The notes: a model not told the origin generated them from the letters alone. A stretch of 64,000 nt of DNA from Collinsella ureilytica (GCF_019795105.1 NZ_JAIMFO010000007.1:124001-188000); one strand, 5' to 3'. Counted from the stretch's first letter, positions 8,105 through 18,082 are shown. A program made the numbers and translations.

Positions 8105-9805
8105 ATGAGTTCAACAACAACCGGTAAGAGCAGAGCCAACACGCAAGGTGGGGCTCCGCTCCGTATTATCCCCCTCGGGGGCTTGGACGGTATTGGCAAG
8201 AATATGACCGTATTTGAATGCGGGCAAGACATGATTCTTGTAGATGCTGGCCTCATGTTTCCTGATGATAATCAACCAGGTGTAGACCTGGTGCTCCCAG
8301 ACTATACGTATGTTTTAGAGCATGAAGATAAGCTCCGTGGCATCGTAATTACGCATGGTCACGAAGACCATATTGGTGCCTTGCCCTATTTGCTCAAAGA
8401 TCTGAATATCAAGGTGCCCATCTACTCAAGCAAGCTGACGCTTGGCATGATTGAGGGCAAGCTGTCAGAGTTTCGTATTCGCTCGCAGAAATTCCGCGAG
8501 GTTAAAAGTGGTATGCACATCAATCTTGGGTGCATCCGTGTTGATTTTGTTTCTATTACACACTCCATTCCTGGAGCGTTTTCGTTGCGTATTAAAACGC
8601 CTCAGGGCACTGTTTTTCATACGGGGGACTTCAAGCTCGATCAAACGCCAGTTGATGGGGTGCGTCCCGACTATGCCCTCATAACTAAATTTGGTTCTGA
8701 AGGCATCGATCTATTACTTTCAGACTCAACGAATGCGACCCAGCCTGGCTTTACGCAGTCCGAGTCCGAAGTTGGGCCTTCAATTTATGAAGCCATTAAG
8801 AATGCAAAAGGCCGTGTCTTTGTCGCCTCCTTTTCGAGCCAGATTCACCGCGTTCAACAGATTTGCGATGCGGCGCGGGCGTGCGATCGCAAGATCGTTG
8901 TTACGGGTCGCTCCATGCTTACCAACACGCGTGTTGCCAGAGAGCTTGGCTATTTAGATATTGACGAGCGCGATCTCATTGACGCATTTGAGCTCAATGG
9001 CATCCCAGAAGAGCGCATTGTTGTGATGTGTACGGGATCTCAAGGAGAGCCGCTCTCTGCGCTTTCACGTATGGCAAACGGAGAGCATAAGACCTTATCG
9101 ATCCATGAGGGCGATACGGTCATCATCTCAGCAACTCCGGTTCCTGGTAATGAAAAGGCTGTACAGCAGCTTATTAATAGCCTGGCTAAGCTCGGTTGCG
9201 ATGTATACGATAAAAACCGTTGCTTGGTACATGTTTCAGGTCATGGCTGCCGTGAAGAGTTAAAGATTATGCTTGCTATGACGCGGCCAACTCATTTTAT
9301 GCCAGTTCATGGTGAGGCCGTTCATCTGCGCGCTCATGCGTCGTTGGGTGAGAAAATGGGTATCGCACGTGATCGTATCTTTATTATGGACAATGGCGAC
9401 TCGCTTGAGATGCGAGGCGGTAAGGTTACACGTGGCCGTGCGGTTGAAAGTGGCGTGGTCTATGTAGACGGCCTGCGTATTGGCGATACTGATCCGATTG
9501 TTTTGCGCGACCGTCAAAAGCTTTCGAGCGATGGCATGGTCACCGCTGTGGCGATCATGTCCTCGAAGCGCAAGCTCATCGAAGAGCTTGATTTCTCAGC
9601 CCGTGGCGTTTCCTTTACCATTGATGATCAGTTCTCGGATGAGGCATCAGAGGCGGTACGTCGTACCATATCGAAGGGATCGTTTAACTTTACTGCAAGT
9701 GGAACTGATGCCATTCGTAAGGCTGTGCGCGATTCACTTTCCAATTTTATTTGGAATCGTTATCGCACACGCCCGATGATCATCCCTGTGGTGATGGAGG
9801 TTTAA
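8105..9805 (+). CDS. rnj: Ribonuclease J
   Basis: Metallo-beta-lactamase-fold ribonuclease with endo- and 5'-3' exonuclease activity, central to mRNA decay in bacteria without RNase E. The zinc motif HGHEDH is at residues 84-89; later family motifs include HTGDFKLD, SDSTNA and the HVSGHG of the beta-CASP region. Length (566 aa) matches RNase J. ATG at 8105 has its best Shine-Dalgarno, AAAGGA, about 14 bases upstream, longer than usual. Together with pnp and rny this window encodes three main RNA-degrading enzymes. Stop is one base before the ftsK start. Confidence 0.95.
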   Translation: MSSTTTGKSRANTQGGAPLRIIPLGGLDGIGKNMTVFECGQDMILVDAGLMFPDDNQPGVDLVLPDYTYVLEHEDKLRGIVITHGHEDHIGALPYLLKDLNIKVPIYSSKLTLGMIEGKLSEFRIRSQKFREVKSGMHINLGCIRVDFVSITHSIPGAFSLRIKTPQGTVFHTGDFKLDQTPVDGVRPDYALITKFGSEGIDLLLSDSTNATQPGFTQSESEVGPSIYEAIKNAKGRVFVASFSSQIHRVQQICDAARACDRKIVVTGRSMLTNTRVARELGYLDIDERDLIDAFELNGIPEERIVVMCTGSQGEPLSALSRMANGEHKTLSIHEGDTVIISATPVPGNEKAVQQLINSLAKLGCDVYDKNRCLVHVSGHGCREELKIMLAMTRPTHFMPVHGEAVHLRAHASLGEKMGIARDRIFIMDNGDSLEMRGGKVTRGRAVESGVVYVDGLRIGDTDPIVLRDRQKLSSDGMVTAVAIMSSKRKLIEELDFSARGVSFTIDDQFSDEASEAVRRTISKGSFNFTASGTDAIRKAVRDSLSNFIWNRYRTRPMIIPVVMEV

Positions 9806-9806
9806 G

Positions 9807-12482
9807 ATGGCTCGGGCGGGAGCGTCACCAAAAAAGAAGGCTCAAACCAACCGCGCTGATGCTGGAGCGCAGCTGCGAGCTCGAAAAGACAAGGCGGTTG
9901 AGGTTGTGGCTGATCCCTTGCTTGGTGAGGGAGCAGGTCGTGAGATCTTTGGTGTCCTTGTTGCAGTAGCTGCAGTTGTATCCTGCATCTGTGTAGTTGC
10001 TCCCTCTTCTGCCCCGGTTGCGGCAATAATTTCTGACTTTTACCGCCTTGGCTTTGGCCTGGGTGCCTATGTGGTGCCCCTTGTCTTGCTGGCCGCATCT
10101 GCCTTGGTGTTTCTGCCTGCCCGCGTGCATATTCCGGTGCGTGCGTGGTTTGGTGGCGCGCTTATTTTTGTTGCTGTTCTCGCGATACTCTGTCTTGTTG
10201 CTCCTGGGGTGAGTTATAAGGTCACGCTCATGTTCGATCCTTCAGTGCTCGTTGCCTCAGGAGGCTGGACAGGCGCTCTTATTGCCTCTGCGCTACAGAC
10301 TGCGTTTGGTACCACGATCTCTGTAGTGATTGCAATAGGCTTGGTTATTCTCGGCTTTGTTGTTATTGGTTTTTCTATTTCTCAAGTGGTAGAAGCCATA
10401 CTTAATCGCTTTGGCTCTCGCCATACGGGCTTTAAAAATGAGGCTGAAAGAGCCGATGTGAATCAGCGTCCTTGGGGCGCTGAGCGCGCGCCACTCGTTG
10501 GAGCGCCCGATGAGTCTTTTGGTGCGACGACCTATCTGGGTGATAGAAAAATCACGGTTTTGGCAGATGATGAGGCGGATGATCCACATGAGAATCCCCT
10601 GATCGATGGGGGAGCTCGCACTGCCGCTGATACCGCTCCGACGACACTGATTCCAGTACCTGATCGCTTTGTTACGAGCCCTCATGAAGAGCCTGAAGCG
10701 CCTCAGTTAGATTCAGCCTCAGACGCGTTAGACTCAGATGCTGCTCCTTCAGAAACTAAACAGAAGCGCAGAGGTTCCAAACACGCTGCAAAGGCAGCAT
10801 CCTCAGCTGAGGCTACAAAGGAGACGGGCAAGGCTGTTGAGCCTCATGCACAGCCTGTGCTTGATGCCCGCACCGGGACACAGCGCCCCATTCCAGAGTT
10901 TCTCGCAGTCAGCAAGCAGCCTGATGACCATGCATCTGCCCAAGACCATAAAACAACGCTCTGCGATGACCCCTCCGATTCAGAAGATGAAACTCGTCAG
11001 CTGCCGCCGAGTAGCATGTTGCGGCATAATCCTGCGTCTGCATCATCGACCTCGTCTGCCCGAGAACTTGAGCAAACAGCAGCCTCCCTCCAATCTACGC
11101 TGCAAGAGTTTGGTCTTCGTTCAGCGGTTGTGGGCTGGATTGCAGGTCCTACCGTGACTACATTTAAGATTCAACCCGGTGAGGGTGAGCGCGTAAGCCG
11201 TATCAACAGTCTCGAAGACGATATTGCCCTTACTCTAGCAACTGATTCTGTTCGCATTTTTGCTCCCATACCTGGCACGTCGCTCGTGGGTATTGAGATT
11301 CCAAATCGCACACGTCAAACCGTTGCCTTTGGCGATATCTTGCCCTATGTCACCGGCGGTTCGTTGGAGTTTGCACTCGGTCGCGATGCTGAGGGTGCAC
11401 CGATGGTGGCAGACCTAGCCAAGATGCCCCATCTTTTGATTGCGGGTACCACCGGTTCGGGTAAATCGGTTGTCATTAGCTCGATTGTCATGTCGCTTCT
11501 TATGCGCACCTTCCCGGAAGATGTTCGCCTCATCATGATTGACCCCAAGCGGGTTGAATTTGCTCCCTATGACGGTCTTCCTCATCTGTATGTGCCGGTG
11601 GTAACCGAGCCTAAGCAGGCGGCAAGTGCTCTGCAGTGGGCTGTAACAGAAATGGAACGGCGACTCAAAATCTTTGAGCGCATCGGTGTGCGCAAGATTG
11701 CAACCTTTAATGAAAAGCAGGCGGCAGGTGAGTTTGATCACTACGATAATCCGCCGGCCAAGATGCCCTACCTCGTTATTGTCATCGATGAGCTTTCCGA
11801 TCTGATGATGGTCGCCGGAAAAGACGTTGAGGCAAGCATTGTGCGTATCGCCCAACTTGGCCGCGCCGCCGGTATTCACATGATCGTGGCGACGCAGCGC
11901 CCCAGTTCCAACGTGGTAACCGGTCTCATCAAGGCCAATATCACCAACCGCATTGGCCTTACGGTGGCAACCGGTATTGACTCTCGAGTCATTCTTGACC
12001 AAACGGGTGCAGAAAAGCTCACTGGCCAAGGTGACATGCTTTTCTCTCGAGTCGATTGGGGAAAGCCTAAGCGTATCCAGGGCTGTTATGTCTCTGATGA
12101 GGAAATTGTCTCAGTTGTGAGCTTTGTAAAAGAGCATAGCAGCGCTGAATATCATGAAGAAATTCTCTCCGCTGCAGCTCCCGCCTCGGTAGTAGGTGGT
12201 GCGGGTGATAACTCGACTGTAGACGATGATCCACTGCTTTGGGATGCTGCTCGAATTGTGGTTGACTCACAGCTCGGTTCAACTTCAGGATTGCAGCGGC
12301 GTTTGAAGGTTGGCTATGCGCGAGCAGGCCGTATCATGGATATGCTTGAGGAGAAGAGGATTGTCGGTCCTCCTGATGGGTCTAAGCCCCGTGAAGTTCT
12401 CCTCGATATGGATGAGCTCAAAGAGCTTGAGGCACGACTGTCTCCGCTTGTTGAGGATGAGTACGGAGGTGGACTGGGATGA
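9807..12482 (+). CDS. ftsK: DNA translocase FtsK/SpoIIIE
   Basis: Septum-located DNA pump that clears chromosomes from the division site. Four hydrophobic segments occupy about residues 45-200, followed by a low-complexity acidic linker to about residue 400 and the motor: Walker A GTTGSGKS, Walker B-like IVIDELSDLMM. The C-terminal winged-helix gamma domain (LLWDAARIVVDSQLGSTSGL) recognises KOPS/SRS-type DNA signals. 891 aa is typical of Gram-positive FtsK. Start ATG with GGAGG seven bases upstream. Its stop overlaps the next start (ATGA). Confidence 0.95.
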   Translation: MARAGASPKKKAQTNRADAGAQLRARKDKAVEVVADPLLGEGAGREIFGVLVAVAAVVSCICVVAPSSAPVAAIISDFYRLGFGLGAYVVPLVLLAASALVFLPARVHIPVRAWFGGALIFVAVLAILCLVAPGVSYKVTLMFDPSVLVASGGWTGALIASALQTAFGTTISVVIAIGLVILGFVVIGFSISQVVEAILNRFGSRHTGFKNEAERADVNQRPWGAERAPLVGAPDESFGATTYLGDRKITVLADDEADDPHENPLIDGGARTAADTAPTTLIPVPDRFVTSPHEEPEAPQLDSASDALDSDAAPSETKQKRRGSKHAAKAASSAEATKETGKAVEPHAQPVLDARTGTQRPIPEFLAVSKQPDDHASAQDHKTTLCDDPSDSEDETRQLPPSSMLRHNPASASSTSSARELEQTAASLQSTLQEFGLRSAVVGWIAGPTVTTFKIQPGEGERVSRINSLEDDIALTLATDSVRIFAPIPGTSLVGIEIPNRTRQTVAFGDILPYVTGGSLEFALGRDAEGAPMVADLAKMPHLLIAGTTGSGKSVVISSIVMSLLMRTFPEDVRLIMIDPKRVEFAPYDGLPHLYVPVVTEPKQAASALQWAVTEMERRLKIFERIGVRKIATFNEKQAAGEFDHYDNPPAKMPYLVIVIDELSDLMMVAGKDVEASIVRIAQLGRAAGIHMIVATQRPSSNVVTGLIKANITNRIGLTVATGIDSRVILDQTGAEKLTGQGDMLFSRVDWGKPKRIQGCYVSDEEIVSVVSFVKEHSSAEYHEEILSAAAPASVVGGAGDNSTVDDDPLLWDAARIVVDSQLGSTSGLQRRLKVGYARAGRIMDMLEEKRIVGPPDGSKPREVLLDMDELKELEARLSPLVEDEYGGGLG

Positions 12483-13696
12483 GTGAGAGCTTTGGCGAGA
12501 TGCTGCTCAATCGGAGAAGGCAGCTTGGCCTTTCCATTCAGCAGGTTGCAAATACCATCAAGATGCGTCCGCAGATTATCGAATATTTTGAAACTGATAA
12601 TTTTGATGCCATGCCTCAGCGCGGTTACGCGCAAGGCATGATTGCGAGCTATGCGCGTTTTTTAGGTCTGAATCCCCGCACCGTTGTAGATGCCTATTTT
12701 GATGGCCTGTATCGCTATCAACACTCTCCGGGCGCGAGCACACCAGCAAACTTTACGGGAGCAATGGATGCCAGCCCTCGATCGGCAAATGCAGGCGGTC
12801 GCTATCTTATGGTTGATACGCGCTCGGCGGGCTCGCGTTTTGCTCAACGCCCACCTCAAGCTGGCTATGTGCCCGATTCTCGCTTTGCCCGTGATGAGGT
12901 GGATGAGCGTTTATCAGAGTCTGAGTTTGTCGATCGTGACCGCGCGCTTACTCGCCGCTCTCCAGTTGCCCAGTCGCATATGGGATCCCGTCTTCGCTCA
13001 GGCACCAGAGGGCGCTCACGCGGAGATTTTGCAGACCGGCGTCCTTGTTCGGGTCCAAGAGCTGGCAGACGACCTCGCTCGCAGAGAAGCCGCCAGACGA
13101 TGGGTCATCGAGACTTTGACATCGCGGCTTTGCTCTCAGATGGCAGAGTCGCGCTTGGTCTTTTGGGAGTCATTGCAGTTCTCATCATTCTTTTGGTGCT
13201 TTTACTGGTACGAGGCTGCACTGGCGCACGCCCGGTATCTGCTGGTTCAGAGCCTGCCATCGTGGCTCCAACAAAGTCGGCAGGATCAACGGCGCAGACA
13301 ACTAAAAAGACAAGTACCTCACCTGAGACTCCCGCTCCTGCTCCACAGGCGCTACCTACGGAATATCAGGTAAAGATTGTCTATACCGGAAAAGCGACTG
13401 CCTGGGTTGAGATTGAAATAGATGGCGCATACGCAAAAGAAACGGGGACAATTACTAAGGGCTTTAGTCAAACGTATACCGTGAAGGATTCGATGACCGT
13501 CTCGACTGATTCAACTGCTGACGTTGAGGTCTATCGTGATGGGGAAAAGCTTCGGTATGACACCAAGTCTTCTGGAGTTGGCAAGATCACGATTGAGGTG
13601 CCAAAGCCCCCAGCTGAGGCTCAAGGGGAGTCAAAGGATGCACATACCAGTGATACGACGGACGCAAGCCAGTCCGACGAAGGTACAGCTGAGTAG
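12479..13696 (+). CDS. RodZ-like helix-turn-helix membrane protein
   Basis: Bitopic membrane protein with an N-terminal cro/C1-type HTH of the RodZ group (FGEMLLNRRRQLGLSIQQVA, residues 5-24, continuing to about 75), a disordered Arg-rich cytoplasmic linker (about 85-215), one transmembrane segment (about 225-243) and an external C-terminal beta domain (YQVKIVYTGKATAWVEIEID). RodZ links the cell-shape machinery (MreB) to the membrane. I see no mreB in this window, so the role in shape or division is inferred from the architecture and the coupling to ftsK (4-base overlap). Confidence 0.8.
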   Translation: MSESFGEMLLNRRRQLGLSIQQVANTIKMRPQIIEYFETDNFDAMPQRGYAQGMIASYARFLGLNPRTVVDAYFDGLYRYQHSPGASTPANFTGAMDASPRSANAGGRYLMVDTRSAGSRFAQRPPQAGYVPDSRFARDEVDERLSESEFVDRDRALTRRSPVAQSHMGSRLRSGTRGRSRGDFADRRPCSGPRAGRRPRSQRSRQTMGHRDFDIAALLSDGRVALGLLGVIAVLIILLVLLLVRGCTGARPVSAGSEPAIVAPTKSAGSTAQTTKKTSTSPETPAPAPQALPTEYQVKIVYTGKATAWVEIEIDGAYAKETGTITKGFSQTYTVKDSMTVSTDSTADVEVYRDGEKLRYDTKSSGVGKITIEVPKPPAEAQGESKDAHTSDTTDASQSDEGTAE

Positions 13697-13710
13697 AGAG
13701 GAGCTTTGCC

Positions 13711-14208
13711 ATGGCGAAGGATTCTAGTTTTGATATTGTGTCTGAAGTTGATATGCAAGAGGTTGATAACGCCTGCCAGCAGGCCATCCGTGAGATTTCG
13801 CAGCGCTATGATCTCAAAGACACCAACTCTTCTTTGAGTCTATCGAAGCCAGAGGCAAGCATCACCATAGCTGCCCCGGCTGATTTTGTAGCTCGCCAGA
13901 TTATTGATCTCTTGAATTCAAAGCTCATCCGTCGAGGCATTGAGATATCAGCTGTATCTTGGGATCAGCCTCAGGCAGCAACGGGTGGCACGGTTCGTGT
14001 TGTTGGCCATGTGGTTTCAGGCATTGAGCAGGCGCTTGCAAAGCGCATAGGAAAAGACATTCGGGATTCAAAGGCTAAGGTGAAGGTTGCTATTGAGGGT
14101 GATCGTCTGCGTGTGAGCTCTGCATCTAAGGATGCTCTACAAGCAGTTATTGCTCAACTTCGTGAGGCTGACTATGGTCAACCCCTGCAATTCACAAACT
14201 ATCGCTAG
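13711..14208 (+). CDS. yajQ: YajQ family nucleotide-binding protein
   Basis: Small cytoplasmic protein of the UPF0234/YajQ family. It starts with the family signature SSFDIVSEVDMQEVDNA and ends with the usual LQAVIAQLR-(x)10-PLQFTNYR. Some members bind cyclic di-GMP, others nucleic acid; the sequence does not say which applies. 165 aa is full length. ATG has GAGAGGAG upstream, 14 bp after the previous stop. Confidence 0.93.
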   Translation: MAKDSSFDIVSEVDMQEVDNACQQAIREISQRYDLKDTNSSLSLSKPEASITIAAPADFVARQIIDLLNSKLIRRGIEISAVSWDQPQAATGGTVRVVGHVVSGIEQALAKRIGKDIRDSKAKVKVAIEGDRLRVSSASKDALQAVIAQLREADYGQPLQFTNYR

Positions 14209-14218
14209 GATTTAGTAG

Positions 14219-15556
14219 ATGTCCCTTGCACGCTTGCACTATATAACACTTGGTTGCGCAAAAAATGAGGTCGATACTGACCGGATGCGCTCGTTGCTCA
14301 CAGCAGCTGGCTATGATGAAACGCCAGATGTGGGTGCAGCAGACGCAGTACTCATTAATACCTGCTCATTTCTTGCATCAGCAACCAGTGAAAGCATTGA
14401 GATGACCTTGGAGATTGCTCAAGGTCAAGCAGGCGAGTTGCGATCTTCTAAAATCATTATGTGCGGATGCGTGCCGTCGCGATATGGAGCAGACCTTCCT
14501 TCTGAGCTACCTGAGGTAGCTGCTTTTGTGCGTACCGATGAAGAGGACGGGATTGTTTCCGTACTTGACCAGGTGCTCGATGTGAAGCGCACGGCACCCG
14601 GTCATATTCCAGCTGTCAAGAGAACGGTTGAGGGCTCAGTCGCCTATCTTAAGATCTCAGATGGTTGTGACAGGTACTGTAGTTTTTGTGCCATCCCCTA
14701 TATTCGAGGCAGATACCACTCTCGCGCAGCTGCTGATATTGTGGCTGAAGCATCCGAGCTGGTAGCTGGTGGTGTACGAGAGCTTGTGCTCATTGGCCAA
14801 GATACTGGTGTTTGGGGGCAAGACCTCGATCCGCATGCTCCCGGACCTCATGATTTGGCAGGCCTTTTGCGTGCAGTTGCTGCCTGTGTCAGACCGCATA
14901 AGGTCTGGATTCGTGTGCTGTATCTCCAGCCTGAAGGTATGTCAGAAGACCTTATTCACACAATCCGAGATACTCCTGAGATTTTGCCCTATATCGATAT
15001 TCCCGTACAGCACGTCAATGAAACGATCTTGCGGCGTATGCGAAGGCAGGGGAGCCGTGCTGAGCTTGATCAGCTTTTTGCTCACCTGCGCCACGAAATT
15101 CCTCATATGGTGATCCGTACAACCTATCTCTCCGGTTTTCCGGGAGAAACTGAGGCAGATGCAGAAGAAATGCTCTCGTTTATGGCGGATACTGGCTTTG
15201 ATTACACGAGTGTTTTTGCCTATTCCCAAGAAGAGGGCACCCGAGCCGCTGCACTTCCTGATCAGCTTGATGAGGCCACCAAGCTTGAGCGCGCTCAGGC
15301 CGGTATGGATCTTGCAGAAGAGCTCGGCTTTGCCTCAACCGCTGCTCGGGTTGGTACCGTAGCAGACGTGCTCGTCGATGGTATTGATGAGGATGGTGAA
15401 CTCATCGGGCATGCGTGGTTCCAGGCTCCTGATAGCGATGGTGCCGTCCACTTACATCCTGGTAGTGCACGTCCAGGAGAGATTGTGCCGGTGTTATTTA
15501 CTGATAGTTTTTGCTATGAGCTCATCGGCATGGTCGAGGGGAGAGAGGCTTCGTGA
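14219..15556 (+). CDS. rimO: Ribosomal protein S12 methylthiotransferase RimO
   Basis: Radical SAM enzyme that methylthiolates the beta-carbon of Asp88 in ribosomal protein S12. UPF0004 domain with TLGCAKNEVDTD (the GCxKN form distinguishes RimO from MiaB), radical SAM triad C150/C154/C157 in CDRYCSFC, and a C-terminal TRAM domain. 445 aa. The ATG is weakly preceded by AGGA. The gene is coupled to pgsA by a GTGA overlap, an arrangement seen in many Actinobacteria and Firmicutes (rimO-pgsA-cinA-recA). Confidence 0.95.
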   Translation: MSLARLHYITLGCAKNEVDTDRMRSLLTAAGYDETPDVGAADAVLINTCSFLASATSESIEMTLEIAQGQAGELRSSKIIMCGCVPSRYGADLPSELPEVAAFVRTDEEDGIVSVLDQVLDVKRTAPGHIPAVKRTVEGSVAYLKISDGCDRYCSFCAIPYIRGRYHSRAAADIVAEASELVAGGVRELVLIGQDTGVWGQDLDPHAPGPHDLAGLLRAVAACVRPHKVWIRVLYLQPEGMSEDLIHTIRDTPEILPYIDIPVQHVNETILRRMRRQGSRAELDQLFAHLRHEIPHMVIRTTYLSGFPGETEADAEEMLSFMADTGFDYTSVFAYSQEEGTRAAALPDQLDEATKLERAQAGMDLAEELGFASTAARVGTVADVLVDGIDEDGELIGHAWFQAPDSDGAVHLHPGSARPGEIVPVLFTDSFCYELIGMVEGREAS

Positions 15557-16155
15557 GTATGTCCTCAACACAAGGATCGTCCTCTGTTTGGACGCCTGCG
15601 AATATTGTAACCTGCATACGTATTGTTCTGATTCCAGTCTTTATGGTGCTTGCCATCCCAGTATGGGATCATATCGGGCCGGTTCCTGCAGCTCCTGCTG
15701 CCTTTGTTGTCTATGTGCTTTTGAGCCTCACCGATAAGGTAGACGGAGAGCTTGCTCGCTCACGGGGAGAGATAACAGACTTTGGTAAGTTTTTGGATCC
15801 TATCGCAGATAAGCTCCTAGTTTTTTCTGCTCTTCTGATCTTGCTTGAGCAGGGAACGGTGAGTGTCTGGGCTGTCTTTTTGATCTTGCTCCGTGAGTTT
15901 TTGGTCTCAGCCCTGCGCATGGTTGCAGGAGCTCATGGTAAGGTCATCGCAGCAGACGCCCTCGGTAAGTGGAAGACTGCCACAACAATGGTTGCCTTAT
16001 GCGGGTTTTTGCTCTGGCGAGCCCTTGGCATGAGCCCAGCTGGGATCGTAGTTTATTGGTTCTCAAGCATCACCTTTGCGCTTGCGGTTATTCTGACTGT
16101 AATTTCCGGCATTCAATACTTCTTGGGATCGCGCGATGTCGTCTTTCGTGTTTAG
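15553..16155 (+). CDS. pgsA: CDP-diacylglycerol-glycerol-3-phosphate 3-phosphatidyltransferase
   Basis: Integral membrane enzyme that makes phosphatidylglycerol phosphate. The CDP-alcohol phosphatidyltransferase motif is intact: DKVDGELARSRG followed by GKFLDPIADK, near residues 58-84. Several hydrophobic helices follow. GTG at 15553 overlaps the rimO stop; an ATG two codons later is a possible alternative. A second CDP-alcohol phosphatidyltransferase lies at 37037-37756. This one has the canonical pgsA neighbourhood (rimO, cinA, recA). Confidence 0.92.
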   Translation: MSMSSTQGSSSVWTPANIVTCIRIVLIPVFMVLAIPVWDHIGPVPAAPAAFVVYVLLSLTDKVDGELARSRGEITDFGKFLDPIADKLLVFSALLILLEQGTVSVWAVFLILLREFLVSALRMVAGAHGKVIAADALGKWKTATTMVALCGFLLWRALGMSPAGIVVYWFSSITFALAVILTVISGIQYFLGSRDVVFRV

Positions 16156-16657
16156 TACTTGGGCAGAGGCTCACGTCCGAGCCTTAGAGCTTGCAGGGGC
16201 GCTTGTAGATCACCTGAGCCATATGGGCGCTCATGTCTCTACGGCTGAGTCATGTACTGCTGGACTCGCGTCTGCGCTCATCGCAGATGTGGCCGGTGCA
16301 TCTCAGGTACTACGTGGTGGCATGGTCACGTATACCAATGAAATCAAAGAGCAGGTTTTAGGCGTCTCCCACCAGACGCTTGAGCGCTTTTCTGCCGTGT
16401 CAGCTGAGACTGCGCGCGAGATGGCAGATGGGGCTCGGCGAGTATTTTCTGCAGACTATGCCTTGAGCTTTACCGGATATGCAGGCCCTGGTGGTGGAGA
16501 CGAACACAATTCGGTTGGTACAGTCTATATTGGCCTAGCGACTCCTGATCACGTCGTTGCTCACCGCTTTGAGCTGCAAGGAGATCGCCGCTGCGTGCGT
16601 TATGCCGCTGTGGTGGCAGGCTTTGAATTACTACTTTTCCAGCTCACTACGTCATAG
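16136..16657 (+). CDS. pncC: CinA C-terminal domain protein (nicotinamide-nucleotide amidase PncC)
   Basis: Only the C-terminal CinA domain is present (173 aa), which in stand-alone form deamidates NMN in pyridine nucleotide recycling. Hallmarks are STAESCTAGL at about residues 39-48, the SQVLRGGMVTYTNEIK stretch and the GYAGPGGG loop. The N-terminal MoCF domain of full CinA is absent. The start overlaps the end of pgsA by 20 bases. Lies before recA, as cinA does in many bacteria. Confidence 0.9.
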   Translation: MSSFVFSTWAEAHVRALELAGALVDHLSHMGAHVSTAESCTAGLASALIADVAGASQVLRGGMVTYTNEIKEQVLGVSHQTLERFSAVSAETAREMADGARRVFSADYALSFTGYAGPGGGDEHNSVGTVYIGLATPDHVVAHRFELQGDRRCVRYAAVVAGFELLLFQLTTS

Positions 16658-16704
16658 AACTTCTATGAATCCTTGTGCTAAGTTTGATCGCTCAGCAGCG
16701 GGTC

Positions 16705-16720
16705 AGGTCAGCGCTGACCT
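16705..16720. repeat. 16-bp perfect palindrome between pncC and recA
   Basis: AGGTCAGCGCTGACCT reads the same on both strands and is followed by TGTCTTTA. It could be a weak terminator (6-bp stem, GCGC loop) for the rimO-pgsA-pncC unit, or a binding site. It lies 47 bases after the pncC stop. Confidence 0.4.
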
Positions 16721-16814
16721 TGTCTTTAAGGTCATGGTGTGTGGTCTGTAAGAGATGTGTTTGTCTTCGCAGGAATCTCGTGAGATCTCATCATGCATCA
16801 TAAGGTAGATAGTC

Positions 16815-16848
16815 TTGCGACGAACGCATGTTCGTAGTAAGCTATGAT
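16815..16848 (+). promoter_or_regulatory. recA promoter with SOS (LexA) box
   Basis: CGAACGCATGTTCG at 16821-16834 is a perfect GAAC-N4-GTTC SOS box. It sits between TTGCGA (16815-16820) and TAAGCT (16838-16843), a -35/-10 pair with a 17-base spacer, so LexA would cover the promoter. TATGAT at 16843-16848 is an alternative -10. The recA start is at 16877. Confidence 0.85.
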
Positions 16849-16876
16849 CCGCAGACGAAGACCAAAGGAGTGCCGT

Positions 16877-17977
16877 ATGGCTAAGAATACCGGACTTACC
16901 AAAGGAGTTCAGGAGCGCACCACGGGTGAGGAGCGCGAGCGCATGATTGAGGCTACCAAAGCTGCAATTGAAAAGCGCTTTGGTGATGGTTCCATTATGA
17001 AATACGGTGATGGCGGGCCTCAGCTTGAAGTAGAGGTTATTCCTACTGGGTCCATCGCGCTCGACTGTGCTCTTGGCATCGGAGGTGTGCCGCGCGGGCG
17101 TATTATCGAGATCTTCGGTCCTGAGTCTTCTGGTAAAACCACCCTCTCGCTTGAGATCTTGGCAGAAGCTCAGGCTCAAGGCGGCGTTGTCGCTTTTATT
17201 GACGCCGAGCACGCCTTAGATCCAGGCTATGCTGCACGCATTGGTGTAGATATTGATGAGGTATTGATCTCTCAGCCAGACACTGGTGAGCAGGCGCTCG
17301 AAATTTGTGACATGCTGGTACGTTCAAGTGCCATTGATGTTGTGGTTGTAGACTCGGTTGCTGCCTTGGTTCCACGTGCAGAGATTGAGGGAGAAATCGG
17401 CGATACTACGGTTGGTCTGCAGGCTCGTCTGATGAGCCAAGCCTTGCGCAAGCTTGCCGGATCCCTATCTAAGTCAAAAACTACCTGTATCTTCATCAAT
17501 CAGTTGCGTGAGAAGATTGGTGTCATGTTCGGAAGCCCTGAGACCACCACAGGCGGCCGAGCGCTCAAATTCTTCTCATCCGTTCGTATTGATATTCGCA
17601 AAGCTGAAAGTATCAAGAATGGAACCGAAATCGTTGGCAATCGTGTTCGCTGCAAGGTTGTCAAAAACAAGGTCGCTGCTCCATTTCGTTCAGCAGAGTT
17701 TGACATCATGTATGGAACGGGCATTTCTAAAGAAGGTTCCATTCTTGATATGGGCGTTGATCTTGGCATTATTAATAAGTCTGGGTCTTGGTATACCTAT
17801 GAGCAAGAGCGCTTAGGACAGGGCCGCGAGGCTGCTAAGGGCTTTTTGCGAGCAACCCCAGAGCTTTCCGAAGAGATTGAGCATCGTGTTCGGGTGGCAG
17901 CAGGTTTAGAGCTTGATGATGAGCCGGTCGGGGAGGCTCTTGAAAATCCTGAAGCAACCAAAGTCTCATCTAAGTAA
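16877..17977 (+). CDS. recA: Recombinase RecA
   Basis: ATP-dependent strand-exchange protein and the co-protease that triggers LexA self-cleavage. Walker A GPESSGKT is at residues 81-88; the DNA-binding L1/L2 regions and the [12 protein letters not shown] and [11 protein letters not shown] stretches are intact. 366 aa. ATG at 16877 with AAAGGAG eight bases upstream is preferred to an in-frame ATG at 16844 that lies inside the promoter. Expression is expected to be SOS-controlled through the box at 16821-16834. Confidence 0.98.
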   Translation: MAKNTGLTKGVQERTTGEERERMIEATKAAIEKRFGDGSIMKYGDGGPQLEVEVIPTGSIALDCALGIGGVPRGRIIEIFGPESSGKTTLSLEILAEAQAQGGVVAFIDAEHALDPGYAARIGVDIDEVLISQPDTGEQALEICDMLVRSSAIDVVVVDSVAALVPRAEIEGEIGDTTVGLQARLMSQALRKLAGSLSKSKTTCIFINQLREKIGVMFGSPETTTGGRALKFFSSVRIDIRKAESIKNGTEIVGNRVRCKVVKNKVAAPFRSAEFDIMYGTGISKEGSILDMGVDLGIINKSGSWYTYEQERLGQGREAAKGFLRATPELSEEIEHRVRVAAGLELDDEPVGEALENPEATKVSSK

Positions 17978-18082
17978 GTCGAATGATCTCTATGCAGGTG
18001 GGCGGCAGCGCATTTTCCGCGTTTCGTTTGATCCGTATGGATCGTGTACGGCGCGCGCATCGTGTGAGGCGAGGGCTGTGGC

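Noticed and set aside
11415-12029. 204-codon frame on the - strand
   Set aside because: Antisense to the conserved motor domain of ftsK.
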